NCBI GenBank assembly: GCA_033439265.1
Contig: JAVTVX010000009.1
Location: 6,537,109-6,601,108 of the forward strand
Source: Dillenia suffruticosa
Taxonomy: Eukaryota > Streptophyta > Magnoliopsida > Dilleniales > Dilleniaceae
Direction: 5' to 3'
Length of the DNA: 64,000 bases
The notes under the pieces are model-generated. The model had not been told where the DNA came from. It saw only the letters and a list, made by a program, of their open reading frames with translations, and did no database searches. A program made the position numbers and the translations under genes. The stretch's first letter is position 1, and each line of letters opens with the position of its first letter. Positions 48,460-60,142 of this stretch are shown in pieces.

Positions 48460-51400
48460 ATAATTACCTGTAGAAAGAAGAACCTACTTCTTGCATCATT
48501 TACTCACTCTTTAGTTTTTGTTTGATGCAGCTAGATTTTCATGATTCAGGAATAGGCCCTAGAGTCCCTGCAATGACTGATTATTTTGGTTTCACTATGG
48601 CTTCCCTGAATGAAAATGGAAGTGTATTTGCTAATCCATGCAAGGGTGAGAAGAACATGAGTACACTTATGTATCGCCCATTCAGTAGTTGGGCCAACAA
48701 TAGCGAGGTTAGTCGCTTATTGCAGAAACCTGTGTCTGCGTAAGTCAACGTATTTTGTAAGTTTTCCATGTTATTGATCTAGATATTTTTTCTACATCTC
48801 AGTGGTCCATGAGGTTTGAAGAAGAAGAAGTGAAGGTTGTGGCACTTGGTATGGATTGGGTAGCTGCAATTACAAGTCTAAACTTCCTTCGCATCTTCAC
48901 AGTGGGTGGCTTGCAGGTTTGTTTTGTTTCGGTTTTTTTCCTTTGTTGACTTTGAGATAAATGTATTCGGTTTGATCAGTGTGTAGACGGACATTGAGGC
49001 ACAGAGATGTGCATGTGCATAAGACCATGATGTAGACAAATATGCAGAAGTTCTTCATTGAAGTTGTTGAGTTCCTCAGGTTGCAAGTCATGACTTTCAC
49101 TGAAAACATGCCAAAATCTCAATCCTTGAAAGATTAGGCACCATGGGCAGAGTCCAAGTATGATTGAGACAATGAATTGAATCTTGTTTGTCGCTTTCTT
49201 GCTATTGTTGATGGCCAAGAAAGTCTGCAGTATGTGTGATGTAGAAAAGTATGCATATATAGTTTGGACAAGAATAACAGGGCCAGAATATATTTAATTC
49301 TCATGTTTGCAGCAATGGTAATTTATCCTTAGGCTGGGAGTTATGACTATTACTGTATGTGTGCCAGAATCTCAATCCTTGAAAGATTAGGTACCATGAG
49401 GGAAGTCCAAGTATGATTGAGACTATGAATTGTATCTTGTTTCTTGCTTTCTTGCTGTTGTTGATGGCCAAGAAAGTCTGCATTATGTGCCACGTACCCA
49501 AGAATGCATATATAGCTTGAAGAATAATAGGCCAGAAGATATTTAGTTATCATGTGTATTTTCAGCACCGTCATCTCCAAAACTTAACCCAAGGCTATCC
49601 ACGAACTGTAAAGTAGAGAAGGAAGAATGTCTGAAAAATAAACCAAAGCAAAAGGTAGAAATGTTACTGAGATGATTAGAGCTTCTGCAATAGAGTGAAT
49701 TGTTCTTGCACTGAAGAAGACAGATTCACCTAGTCTATCTTAATTGGAAAGCAGTAGATCAGGTGAGACTATTTCTAGTTGTCTAAAGAGGAGTATTATG
49801 TGTCTTGGCGATTACCCATTCCTAGAAATATTCACTCAAGTCATTTCCCTCCTGTCCTACAGCCACCTGGATGTTAATACCTACAGAAGAACTGTTGCTT
49901 GTATGAGAACATAAGAGGGACGATTATTCTCAAATACAATTTCTGTTGTGCTAGCAAAATGTAAACTGTACTGATACTAATTTTCATTCTTTAAATTTGA
50001 TACTCATTTTTATAAATTAGATGCTAAATAAAACCGTATCCGGCACAACTTTGGAACTCTAGCATCAATTTAATTTCTGGATGTTAATTTAATGCAGAGG
50101 CATATTCTCTCTCTTGATGGGCCAGTGGTGACTGCATCAGGCTTTAATGATGAAATTGCCGTCGTCACTCATGCTTCTCATTCTCTTCCTTCAAATGACC
50201 AGGTAAACTTTTAACTCTTTCATGCATTTCCTGACAGCCAGGAGGGCAATCTCAGGGGAGAATATCTTGTCTTGTGCTATCAGTGCTTTCTTTGCTAATT
50301 ATCTTTTGTTTGATCTGACTTGCTTGTCTTGTAACTTACTGCCTAGTCATGAGTTCAAAGCAGTAGGTAAACCTGCAGTGATTTTGAATGTCTTGATTGT
50401 GCCTAGTTAGATGTTTTCCACATGAAAAGTTGTATGACATGACAGAGGGTAAATGGATATTTGAGAATTTTGTTATTGTTAGTTAATCACTGTTTCTTAA
50501 AGATCCTGCTTCTTGAAACATGCAGATGCTGGAATATAGGGTGTTGAACGTCCGGTATGGCACTCAGACTCTGAGAGGCCACCTTCCACTAACTCCAGGT
50601 TCATCCCTGATGTGGTTTGGCTTCAGTGAAGAAGGTCGTCTCAGTTCTTATGATTCTAAGGTGCGCCATATTCTCAGCCAATCATTTCACTGCGATCTCA
50701 TAAAGAAAATTTCTTCTAAATTGGCTATTTTTGTCATGTAGGGTGTGCTCAGAGTTTTCACCGAGCAATTTGGTGGCAGCTGGCTTCCACTCTTCAGGTA
50801 GTTTACTTCTGCCAAAGAGCATTATGTTGTAGTTTAAGGTTCTTTGGTGTTGTAGTTTAAGTTTCTTCACTATCTGATCGATCTTGACCATTGACATAAA
50901 TCTCTTGCAGTGCTAGTAAGGAGAAGAAATCAGAGGAAAATTACTGGGTGGTTGGAGTGAATGCAAGCAAATTGATTTCTGTTGTATGCAAATATCCTGA
51001 AACATTCCCCCAGGTAGGATGACTCTTTGCTTATCCTATTTCATTTGCCAATGTTTCTTAGAAAGTCTAATGAAAGAATTTTTTTTGCTCTTTTAGGTGA
51101 CACCCAAGCCAGTTCTGACTCTACTAGATCTCGCATTCCCTCTAGCATCGTCTGATCTGGGTGCAGAAACCCTTGAAAATGAGTTCATATTGGTTAACAT
51201 GCATATTACACAGGTTCGACTGATTTTTTATTATTTGTGGTTTCATTCTTTGAGTTTTGGTATTTTTCTCTTGGAAATCCTCCTATAAATTTTCTGGCAG
51301 CTGAGGGTTTTTTATTGTATACCAATGGTCAGATACAACAAAAAATGGAGGCAGTGGCTGCTGCTGGTCAAGACACTACTGCACTTGATGATGAAGCTTT

Positions 51401-52360
51401 CAGTTTGGAAGCAGCTCTTGATAGATGTATCTTGAGACTTATTGCATCATGCTGCAACGGTAAGCTCCCTTTTTTCCTCAGAAGCATGTATACCAAAGGA
51501 AAACCTAGTTCTTAACAATTTTATATGCAACATGTGATAATCGCTGGATATCTAAGCTCCTTAGTTTGTGGTTTTTTCAGCTGACAAGCTTGTGAGGGCT
51601 ACCGAGCTGGTGAAACTTCTGTCGATGGAAAAATCAGTAAAGGGGGCAATAAAGCTCGTAACAGCTCTCAAACTTCCCAATTTGGCGGAGAGGTTCAACA
51701 GCATATTAGAAGTGAGTCATTCCCCATGACCATCTTTCCTTTCTAGGTCTAAAGGTGATGTGCCCTGTAATGGGGGGTGGTTCTCCCATAAAATCTCCGA
51801 ACCCAACCTAATATAATTTCTTCTTTAATAAGATAGAATGCTAATTTAATGTCTTTCAATTTTTGTGTCCTCTAAAACCTGCACTGTCTTTGCAGGAGAG
51901 GTTGCTTAATGAAAGTAATCTTGTCATAGCCCAGCCTGCTGCAATGTTGAGTGGAAATAAGCCGACTGCAGTCCACCTTGCTGTGGACTCCAATCCTGAA
52001 GCCTCTGACATAGCCAACGCACTGGTCCACAAGCCCTCAACTACATCTATGGCCGCAACCACAACTGAAAGCTGTAAAACACCAGAACCAGTCACACAAT
52101 TATCTGCACCTAAACTGTCTGCCCCAATATTTATAAAGAAAAAATCACAGCAGGGACCTAAAATTGCGAAGGAAGCTGCAATTGTGGATAAGAAAGTTGA
52201 GGAGGTGAAGGATAGTAGAGATCTGAAGAAAGTAGTGGAAAAGACTCCGCCAGGAGTTCGCCCAACTAATCCTTTTGCGAAGTCAGCAAGCAATCAGGAG
52301 AAGACTTCATTGTTAGACTCTATCAAGAAGATGAAAAACGAGAACGCATCCAAGACATAA
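45764..52360 (+). CDS. EOL1: CTF4/AND-1 (WDHD1) homologue, EOL1-like WD40 protein
   Basis: Twelve exons: 45764-46037, 47211-48322, 48531-48707, 48803-48916, 50098-50202, 50526-50660, 50742-50797, 50911-51013, 51097-51213, 51333-51459, 51580-51711 (last edge uncertain by a base) and 51896-52360. They use GT/AG sites in consistent phase, for about 971 residues. Residues 1-310 are WD40 repeats. An acidic stretch (DEDEEEKE, about 334-341) and a basic nuclear signal (PPKRKRLCK, about 361-369) follow. From about 420 comes the CTF4/Mcl1 middle domain (QEAFQPG, GRRRFLCYNMLGSI), then the helical C-terminal part. Yeast Ctf4 links CMG helicase to polymerase alpha. Arabidopsis EOL1 is a CTF4 homologue tied to Polycomb inheritance. 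No HMG box is present, unlike vertebrate WDHD1. Confidence 0.9.
48416..48456. repeat. (CT)n microsatellite in intron 2
   Basis: About 20 uninterrupted CT repeats between exons 2 and 3 of the CTF4 homologue. Confidence 0.95.
49065..49580. repeat. Tandem duplication of about 260 bases in intron 4 of the CTF4 homologue
   Basis: Copies at about 49075-49250 and 49335-49510 share ATCTCAATCCTTGAAAGATT, AGTCCAAGTATGATTGAGAC and TTGATGGCCAAGAAAGTCTG. They make up a large part of the 1.2-kb intron. The open frames on the minus strand here are non-coding. Confidence 0.9.
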
Positions 52361-53389
52361 GAGGAGAAGATGACACCGTTTAGCACAGGATGCCCAGTTT
52401 ATAGCACATGGTAAACAACTGGCTTTTGGTTTGCCATTGTAAGACAATGACCTGCTTGTACATAGAGCCCAGCTGATAATGTATGAAATCTTTTTTTTTT
52501 TTCCCCTTATGATGGAATTTGCATCTTTGATTTAATTTTTCCTTAAGATATTCTTCATAGACTTCTTTTTTTAGTATGGATGGTTTTTATTTTGTGGGTA
52601 CCATAGGACTGAGAGCTATCAGAAATGAGAAAAATGTAGCTGGAGTTGAATATAATGTAAGGGTGACAAATTTTAGACCTTACCCATTAACCCCGGATCG
52701 TCAATTGGGTTGGGTTGGCCCGAGGTTGGCCTGTTTTGAAGGGTTAAGCTCGGCCCATTTTAGAGTTAAGTCAAACTTGAATTCATTATTTAATCTCATT
52801 TTAATTACATGTTAAGCCTGCATACGAGTGGGTTCAGCCCGTTATAGGCCCAACCCATTGAAAATTAAATATTTAGTATTGGTGTTTATTATGAGATAGG
52901 TTTCAACTACCCTTTTTATTTCTGTGAACTGAACAACCGCAACTCCGTCATCTTCAATCACTTCGATGGCCAATCTGTTTGCACTTTCTGGATTTGAGTT
53001 TTCAATTGTTAGAACATTAGCCTTGTTTGGTTTTCAAAAATAGGTGAAAAAAACGTGCGGACTCGGATTTGAATTGGATATCCACAAATCCAATCCGTTA
53101 AACGTGGATATCCGTACTTACCGGATAGGAAAATTCAAAATCTGCGTATACGAATTTGAATACTAAAAATTCTTTGCAAATTAGGTATCCGATCCGCGTG
53201 GACCTCTAAAAAAACACCGCAGATGGACCGTTCTACCAAACGTCTAGACCCGTACAAGGACAAACTAGTAATTTCACAGCTAACAACAACGACCCTACAG
53301 TTGCCAAAAAGAAAGGATTATCGGTTCAAATACGCACAAGAAAATAAAGTGTTTCTCATAAATTTTCAGATGTTGGAGAAGATTATCAG
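52361..53389. other. 3' UTR and intergenic region before the RING gene
   Basis: The first about 130 bases after the stop are probably the 3' UTR (T-rich near 52490). 52660-52860 contains GGGTTGGGTTGGCCCG- and GGCCCAACCCA-type words common in plant repeats. Nothing else recognised; the last part should hold the RING promoter and 5' UTR. Confidence 0.5.
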
Positions 53390-54682
53390 ATGCCCTCCTT
53401 AACACCACCATCAATGGCAGAGGTTTCCTCTCTTCACCTACCTGACGAAGAGCAAAATCGTCGACAACGCAACAACGGTGTGCAAGAAGAAGAAGATGAG
53501 GAAGAAGAGACAACAGCCCTAGACCGTATCCTTTGTTGGGCTCACCACTTCAACTATCTCGATCTCTTCCCTCCATCACCACAACCCACCAATCAATCTC
53601 AAAATGTTGAGTCCTCTTCCGGGATTGAACTCGATTTCTTCGACCGTGAAAACCAGGTAAATTTCGATATGGGTTTGTTTCATCAAAGGGTTGAGCAGTC
53701 TAGAATAATGGGTGATCAAAATTTGGTTTCGGAAGCACTTGATGATTCCAATTTTGGGGTTATTGTTGGGAGTGATGATCTGGGTTCGAATTATTTGGGG
53801 TTAGATTTAGGGTTAGGGCTAGGTTTGGATGATGGGAGTTGTGGGTTCATGATTGCCGATGTTTCGGTTTCTGAATCCGGTGAGTCCTCGGCTGTTCAGA
53901 CGATCGAGCAATTTGTTTCGGGGCTTAGTGTTGTCGGGATTTCAGATACTGAAAATGAAAATGAGAATGCCCTTTTTGGGACTGATTTGCATTCTGAGCA
54001 TGAGTATGAAATTGAGGGAGAATCAAATCAGGATGTAACTCTTCCTCTTTGTTGGGATGCTTTGCAATTGGAGAATCATAGGGAGGAGACTCATGAGGAT
54101 TTCGAGTGGGAAGAAGTGGACGGACGGGTTGATGAGAGAGAGATTTTGAGCATGGTGCTTGATCCTGAGGGGGATGATTTGGTGTCGACTGAAATTCATG
54201 ACTCACGTGGAATGCAGGATGAAGCTGGGGTTTTGGAGAGTTTGGAGTGGCAGGTGCTTTTGAATGTGAACAATTTAGAAAGAAACCCAGAATTAGTGCA
54301 CAATGCAGAGCCTCATTTGGGTGATAATGATGATTATATTTACACTGAAGAGTATGAAATGTTGTTTGGGCAATTTGCGGAGGATGGAAGTTCGGTGACT
54401 GGTAGGCCTCCGGCATCTAAATCCGTGGTTGAGAGTTTGCCTTGTGTGGTTTTGAGTCAAGAAGATGTGGAGACCAACAATGCACTTTGTGCAGTTTGTA
54501 AGGATGAGATTAATATTGGGGAACAAGCAAAGAAATTACCTTGTTCCCACCGATATCATGGAGATTGTATTTTTCCTTGGTTGGGAATTCGGAATACATG
54601 TCCTGTTTGTCGCTATGAATTGCCTACAGATGATGCTGAGTATGAGAGAAAGAGAATCCAGAGAACTGGTCGTGCCATATAA
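53390..54682 (+). CDS. RING-H2 finger protein, probable E3 ubiquitin ligase
   Basis: Single exon, 430 residues. Translation may start at the second Met (53414, MAEVSSLHL), giving 422. The N-terminal two thirds are strongly acidic and low in complexity (EEEDEEEE at about 33-40, LGLDLGLGLGL near 137-147). A hydrophobic ILCWAHHFNYLDLFPP segment sits near residues 47-62. The RING-H2 domain is C-terminal, 367-407: C367, C370, C385, H387, H390, C393, C404, C407, with the conserved Pro before the last Cys (CPVCRYELP) and the E2-contact Trp (FPWLG). Such proteins transfer ubiquitin from an E2 to substrates. The layout, acidic with a C-terminal RING, resembles the RING1/CIP8-like plant group. The substrate is unknown. 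No transmembrane segment is visible. Confidence 0.88.
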   Translation: MPSLTPPSMAEVSSLHLPDEEQNRRQRNNGVQEEEDEEEETTALDRILCWAHHFNYLDLFPPSPQPTNQSQNVESSSGIELDFFDRENQVNFDMGLFHQRVEQSRIMGDQNLVSEALDDSNFGVIVGSDDLGSNYLGLDLGLGLGLDDGSCGFMIADVSVSESGESSAVQTIEQFVSGLSVVGISDTENENENALFGTDLHSEHEYEIEGESNQDVTLPLCWDALQLENHREETHEDFEWEEVDGRVDEREILSMVLDPEGDDLVSTEIHDSRGMQDEAGVLESLEWQVLLNVNNLERNPELVHNAEPHLGDNDDYIYTEEYEMLFGQFAEDGSSVTGRPPASKSVVESLPCVVLSQEDVETNNALCAVCKDEINIGEQAKKLPCSHRYHGDCIFPWLGIRNTCPVCRYELPTDDAEYERKRIQRTGRAI

Positions 54683-55601
54683 CAGCATTATTCAGGTCAG
54701 ATGTGATTTTGAGATAATTTGTTGAGCAGTAGGTTGTGGTCGTTGTAGATAATGTTTTTGAATGAGTTGGATTGGATTCAACCCTAGGAGGGTTTATGAT
54801 ATTTTTTGAGTTTTGATGATATTATAAGATGTTCCATTGTTACATATACTCTTGAGATTTTGTTTTATGAATATGTTATTTAGAAGTTATTTATGTTTGT
54901 TCTTTTTTAGTCTGAACATTTGTCTCCTAGGATTTATAATAACAAAGATATGGAAGGGGCTCAAATGTGATCTTGTTCTTTTTTGTTAGTTCTTCCTTGG
55001 GATTCTTGTCTTTGTACTGGCCCATATAATTAGCCAAGCCCCTACTTATTATGTTTTGGATCATCAAGTAAAGCAATAAACTAATGAATTGAATCTCTAA
55101 ATTTCAAACATCCCAAGACATAAAGTGGCCACACTAAATTGAAGTGTCCCTTTCTACTCTAGAGTTTTAAACTTCACATACAAGATGGCTGCAAGTGCAT
55201 TCTCGCCCTCTAGCTAACATGATTTAGGGCAAAGGATGGATTTGAAACATTAAAAAACTTGCGAGGGTATCTTTAATAGTTTTAGAAAATTTAGGAGCCA
55301 AGTGTTCCAAAACGAGAATATTTAGGGATGTAATTGGAATTAGGTTTATGGACTAAACATTAATTTTGCCCATTCTTGCATGTTAAAATTCTTACCTTGT
55401 CTTGAAATTAAGTTTTATTTTTTTCAATTTCAGGGTATTTTATCTTTCAAGATTGTCAAAATCATGTTATAGAGACACTTTTAGTAAAAAGAGGTTAAAC
55501 TTAGTTTTCCTTAGTTTCTAAGTTTGATTGATAAGTTCCTCTAGGTTCAAGTTAGGTGATGAAATTAGAGCACAATATATTGAGGTCCTAATTCGATTAA
55601 A
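54683..55601. other. 3' flank of the RING gene and spacer
   Basis: The 3' UTR is probably within the first 250 bases. No gene recognised in the rest. Confidence 0.5.
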
Positions 55602-56354
55602 GGCACTAGATGCCCTTAAGGCGTTAGGACCTCCTTTTCCCTAAACAATATATTGTCCGTTATGCATTATGATTTCCCAATATGGTGGCATCTTTGTATT
55701 TTCAAAATTATGTGATCTCAAACAGAAAATTCCATGGCTTTGCTATTATTAAGAAAAAATATATGTTAATAATGTACTTTCTATAAGCAATGGGGCCATT
55801 TTTTTGAAGGCAGTCCAGGTGCTCAGCGAGGCAATCCAAGCGCTAGTAGAGTGCCTCATTGGGTCTTAGGTGAGGCACTCTTAAGGGGCATGCTTTTGTG
55901 TCTAGGCGTCAAGGGAGGCACTAGGCGAGCATCTCAATGAAATTTAAGTTTGTTGGGTACCTTTTGAGCTTATTAATTCTGATTTCACCTTTTTATACCT
56001 TTTTCTTTCTTCTTATGTTCTTGTTATGTTATCTTTTTATTTTATTTCTTTTATCTCTTTCTTCAAGTTTTCTTCTTTTCTTTTCTCCCTTCCTCCCCTC
56101 TCTTCCATTTCCCTTTATTCCATGTTTCTTATATTTTTCTCTTTGTTTTGTTCTGCATTTGAGATGAGGGAATAGATTGCATGTATCATGATATAACTTC
56201 CTCTTCTACATTTGCTACTAATATATTGTTTTATCAATGATTAAAGCAATTCGTAATTTTTTTTAAATATTTATGTAAACACGCACTTCACTTCATTTAG
56301 CACCTAGCGCCATGGATGATCGGAGGTCCTAACACCTTAAGGATGCCTACTGCC
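55602..56354. mobile_element. Small terminal-inverted-repeat DNA element, 753 bases, family uncertain
   Basis: 33-base terminal inverted repeats, 27 of 33 identical, begin GGCACTAGATGCCCTTAAGG on the left and GGCAGTAGGCATCCTTAAGG on the right (reverse complement). They share GTTAGGACCTCC at the inner end. ATTAAA directly flanks both sides (55596-55601 and 56355-56360). The interior carries further GGCACT/CTAGGCG words. No coding capacity. A 6-base duplication does not match hAT (8) or typical MULE (9-11), so the family is open. Confidence 0.75.
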
Positions 56355-56943
56355 ATTAAACACTAGGTGTGGTTGACATTACTTTAGTAGCTTTGGTTTA
56401 TGCTATTATAATCATGTTTCAATTTTCAAAATTTGTGGTTAAGCGCAAGACTCCATTATCTCAAATATAATCAGAACACATTGCTTTTAGGAGATTTGAA
56501 ACTCTGTTACATTTTTTTTCACAAATTTATCCTCATATAATTTTAGTAATTACATACTTCAATTAAGGGATAAAAGTGGCATTTAATTAAATTTAAAATT
56601 GATATATAAGCGTTTACGATATGCATGATGTTAGGAGAATATTTAGAAAATGATAGTTACCTCTTAAAAAAATATTTATGAGATGATAGTTATCTCGTAA
56701 AAGAATATTTATACTTGATTGTTATCTCCTTAAAATAATAGTTTGCTTATTTTTGAAATTCTTAATTTTAGGGGTTTGTTTTAGTAGGACACATATTCTA
56801 TTGTAAACTTTATTTTTCCTTATTTAAAGGAGTATAATTATTTAAAGGAGTATGATCAATAAAAAAGTAAGTTTAATTCTCATAAAAAGAAGTGTGGTAG
56901 GAAATTTGTTAACAAGTTTTTGGCCGTTAAACCTAGGGTCTAA
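56355..56943. other. Spacer with LTR-like sequence
   Basis: From TGTTAGGAGAAT at 56629 the sequence contains repeated words (GATAGTTAYCTCTTAAAA, AATATTTAT) and GATCAATAAAAAAGTAAG, which look like a decayed Copia LTR. No matching partner or clear target duplication was found. Confidence 0.35.
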
Positions 56944-57333
56944 CAGCTTGTTTGGATGGAAAGATTAGAAGAGGTAAGAAACGATTAGGAGAGAAAGTTA
57001 TGACTTGTCTTTCTTTTGGGAGTTTAGATATGATAGAAAAGAAGAGATTTGGATAGACTTGAGATCCCTCTAAATCTAAAATTTTTTCTATCTCAAAAGT
57101 GGAAAGAAATGGAGGGGAGAGAATGTTAGAATTAAACATTTTTTATATTCCAAAAATGTCTTTTAAAAACTAAAAGCTAAACTTTTTATTCCCAATGAGT
57201 CTGATTTCTTTTCTTTTCTTTTCTTTTTATAAAACTCTCAAACAATATGAAGAGAAAATTATAACTTTTCTCTTCTTTTCTTTTCTCTCCGAACTATTCT
57301 TTTGTTTTCTCTCCAAAACTCCCAAACATACTG
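56944..57333. mobile_element. Harbinger-type MITE, 390 bases
   Basis: Ends CAGCTTGTTTGG and, reverse-complemented, CAGTATGTTTGG. TAA duplication at 56941-56943 and 57334-57336. The interior is a purine-rich arm matching a pyrimidine-rich arm (GAGAGAAAG against CTTTTCTCTCC). No coding capacity. Confidence 0.7.
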
Positions 57334-58623
57334 TAAGAAAGGGAAAACTCTAGCAAGGGAAGAGAGGAATTCTTTGCAGAGTATCCATTGATTAGATTCT
57401 CTACTAGGGCCAATATAAGCCTGGCTAACCATACACTTACTTCCTCTAACTTTTTGCTCACACACCTTTGCGTCATGCATTTTCTTCCCTATAGAGCCCA
57501 AAAATGAGCACGGGACAGAGATTTAATACCATGACATGAATTACAAAAAATTGTACACACAATGGTAAGTTGTTATGTAAAAAGATGTGGTTGACATGGA
57601 CATTGCATTTACCTAAAAATGTAATGCAATTTCAGGGATTATACAAAAACATTAAATGTTAGGAGGGAGAGAGAGACAAAAAAACATTAATGATGAGGAG
57701 AAGATTATAATGATTATAAAAAGGCAAGTCAACAAGAAGTAGAGGGTGTATGAAGGAAAGAACAAAAATATCGGGACCAAAAATAGAAAAGGAAAAGATC
57801 AAGAATAGACAAATAAGGGGTAATGCCTAAAAAAAAAAATACTTGATCAAGTAAATTTCAAATAGGCACTTCTTGGTACCCTGGCACCTTGTGGTACTTC
57901 TTAGAAGATTCCTTTCATGATGTCATGGGAGTTCTTATTTCAACACCTCTATTGCCCAAACTGCCTTCGATAACATCGATTGGTTTAAAAGTACAAGTGG
58001 AGTTCAATATAGACATTGTCGTTATAGATTTCATCTTCCTATTTCTTGCCTAAGCACATTGTTTCTGATGAAATGTGATTTAAATTGGAAAACTAAAAAG
58101 AGAAATTTGAGTTGATGGATTAGTTGAACGACCCACTAATACGGGTATTTTTCTTTACTTTGGAAAAGTGGGCTTGTCAATCATTGGTTCCATTTATTTA
58201 GTAGTGTCCTGAAAACTGGTGACTTAAGAAAAAATTAGTTCATTCTCATATCAGAATTTTGTCGCAGTATTCTTCATATCAGTGTGGTTATACCTGTCTC
58301 ATATTTCGGGGTACTTTAATTTTGGAAGATTGGAAGAGTTCTTTAGCAAATCTTTAGTCATCTTTGTCCTGCGTTTGAGCAGTGGATTAAGCTTTAGGTA
58401 TCTTTTTGAGTCATCTTTGTCTTATATTATGCTTCCTTGTTGCAATTGTTCCCTTCCTCTTGAGTGCCTGGTGAAAGCTCCAGTGCAGCAAAGCAGCAAC
58501 TTCAGCAACGTCGCAGGCATGCCTTATGACTTCAGTTGTCATTTTCTGATTATTGTGATTCTTGCTTGTTCCTTCATCATCCTTTTTTCAATTTTTTCTG
58601 ATTCTCTCTCTCTCCCCTCCTTT

Positions 58624-58688
<65 letters not shown>

Positions 58689-59635
58689 AACCTAGGGATG
58701 AGCTATTTAGATTGGTTGGTAGCTTTTCTCTTAAATGCACAATTAGCATTTAAGTGAGATGAAGTCTAAGGTGCAGAATCAGCATTAGGTGGATTACTAT
58801 TTTGGACAAGCAAACAACATTCATAGAAATTCTTTTAGTTTCACATTCAATGTTGAAGTTTGAAAGTTTTTTGTTAATCAAAATTTGATGAAAGGCAAAT
58901 TTGTTTTGGTAAAAGTGATGAAAGAATTTATCGTTCATAACATGCCATATCTGCAAACATTTTAATCATATTAATGGAGCACAATTGGCAGAAAGGAAAA
59001 AACACAGCAAATTTGATTCATCATTCCTGAAAATGATTTTGTGCTTTGGGTTATTGGAATGATTCTCTAATAACATGCTCCCACATCTCTTAGCATGGTA
59101 GTGAACCCTGTTTGGTATCATGAAAAAGTTCCTTGAGGAAGGGAAGGGACCAAATGAAAGATTACAGATGAGTGGCGTGTAATCACCAGTCGATCTATTA
59201 GGTCTTAGGTACAGTTTTTGCACAGACCAAACAGAATATCTCATGAAGTTATCAATATTTTCTCCCAGTAACTTTCCAAGAATTGCAATTTGTTGTTAAT
59301 CCAATTTGTGCACGGCACGCTTTGTGTATGCTATTGAGGTTGTTGGCAAGTCACTAATGCTATATATAGAAAGGAAGAAATGTCCTGGTAATACATTCGG
59401 TGGTTGAAAGATAAAACTATAAGTTACCGTGTAGAACAATTGCCCTCTACCCAAGTTCAGGTATTTTTTTCTTCATGAGGTCTTAATTTTCTTTCAAACT
59501 AAGAACGCTTTCAAGCATTTCTACAGTTGGCTACATTGATTCTTCCTTTATTTAAACTCAGTTCTCTTTCTCTTTCACACGCACACGCTTTAACGCACGC
59601 ATACACCCCCACATTCTTCACCTGTTAGTGGGACA
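57334..59635. other. Spacer and bZIP upstream region
   Basis: No gene recognised. It holds the (GA)n tract at 58628-58687. A T-rich leader with a TATTTAAA-like box near 59548 is the likely core promoter of the bZIP gene. Confidence 0.45.
58628..58687. repeat. (GA)n microsatellite, about 30 repeats
   Basis: Uninterrupted GA repeat. The frames running into it as Arg-Glu repeats are not genes. Confidence 0.95.
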
Positions 59636-60142
59636 ATGCAGCCTTATGATGCTGCAGAATTCCATTTTTCACATTTTGCCCACCTCGTTCAGCATCCAGT
59701 CCCTTTAATGACAAACAGCTTCGGTAGTGTTCCGATCAATTCTGAGATTTATAATCCAATCAACAATTATCCTCCAAATACAGCATCCCTCAATACTAAT
59801 TTTGGTGAACCCCATCACCATCAACAAAGAACTGTTAATGAAAGAAAATACAAGAGAATGGTTTCTAACAGAGAGTCTGCTCGAAGGTCACGGCAACGCA
59901 AGAAAATGCAACTAGAAGACCTAAGGTTGCAGGTTGCCTATCTACAGACAGCAAACAGTCAGCTCACTGAAAAGCTTGTCAAATTGCTTGAGTGGAACCA
60001 GAAGATCCTACAAGAAAATGCCAGACTCAAGGAAGAATCGTCTTCATGGAAAAATGCCACAGGCTTTTTCACACTTCCAAGAGACCAGGGAGAGCTATCC
60101 AAGGATAAGGTTCATGTTAAAGTTGGCAGCTCTTCAATGTGA
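59636..60142 (+). CDS. bZIP transcription factor, group S type (AtbZIP42/43-like)
   Basis: Intronless, 168 residues, both typical of group S bZIPs. The basic region is about residues 69-90, with the invariant N78-x7-R86 (NRESARRSR). The zipper starts exactly ten residues after R86, with heptad positions L96, L103, L110, L117, I124 and L131, and the characteristic ends NERKYKRMVSNRES and LKEESSSW. The N-terminal 65 residues are rich in His, Asn and Pro and probably disordered. The protein should bind ACGT-core DNA elements as a dimer in the nucleus. The upstream leader shows no obvious conserved peptide of the sucrose-control uORF kind known for group S1. The exact orthologue is uncertain. Confidence 0.88.
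   Translation: MQPYDAAEFHFSHFAHLVQHPVPLMTNSFGSVPINSEIYNPINNYPPNTASLNTNFGEPHHHQQRTVNERKYKRMVSNRESARRSRQRKKMQLEDLRLQVAYLQTANSQLTEKLVKLLEWNQKILQENARLKEESSSWKNATGFFTLPRDQGELSKDKVHVKVGSSSM

Noticed and set aside
48897-49580. Minus-strand open frames in the CTF4 homologue
   Set aside because: They lie in intron 4 within a tandem duplication, and their similarity to each other comes from that duplication.
56629-56945. Possible solo LTR from TGTTAG to CTAACA
   Set aside because: The apparent right end overlaps the TAA duplication and first bases of the Harbinger MITE, and no target duplication flanks it. Only an LTR-like fragment can be claimed.
58282-58753. Open frames ending in Arg-Glu repeats
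   Set aside because: Translation of the GA microsatellite; the upstream part has no family features.
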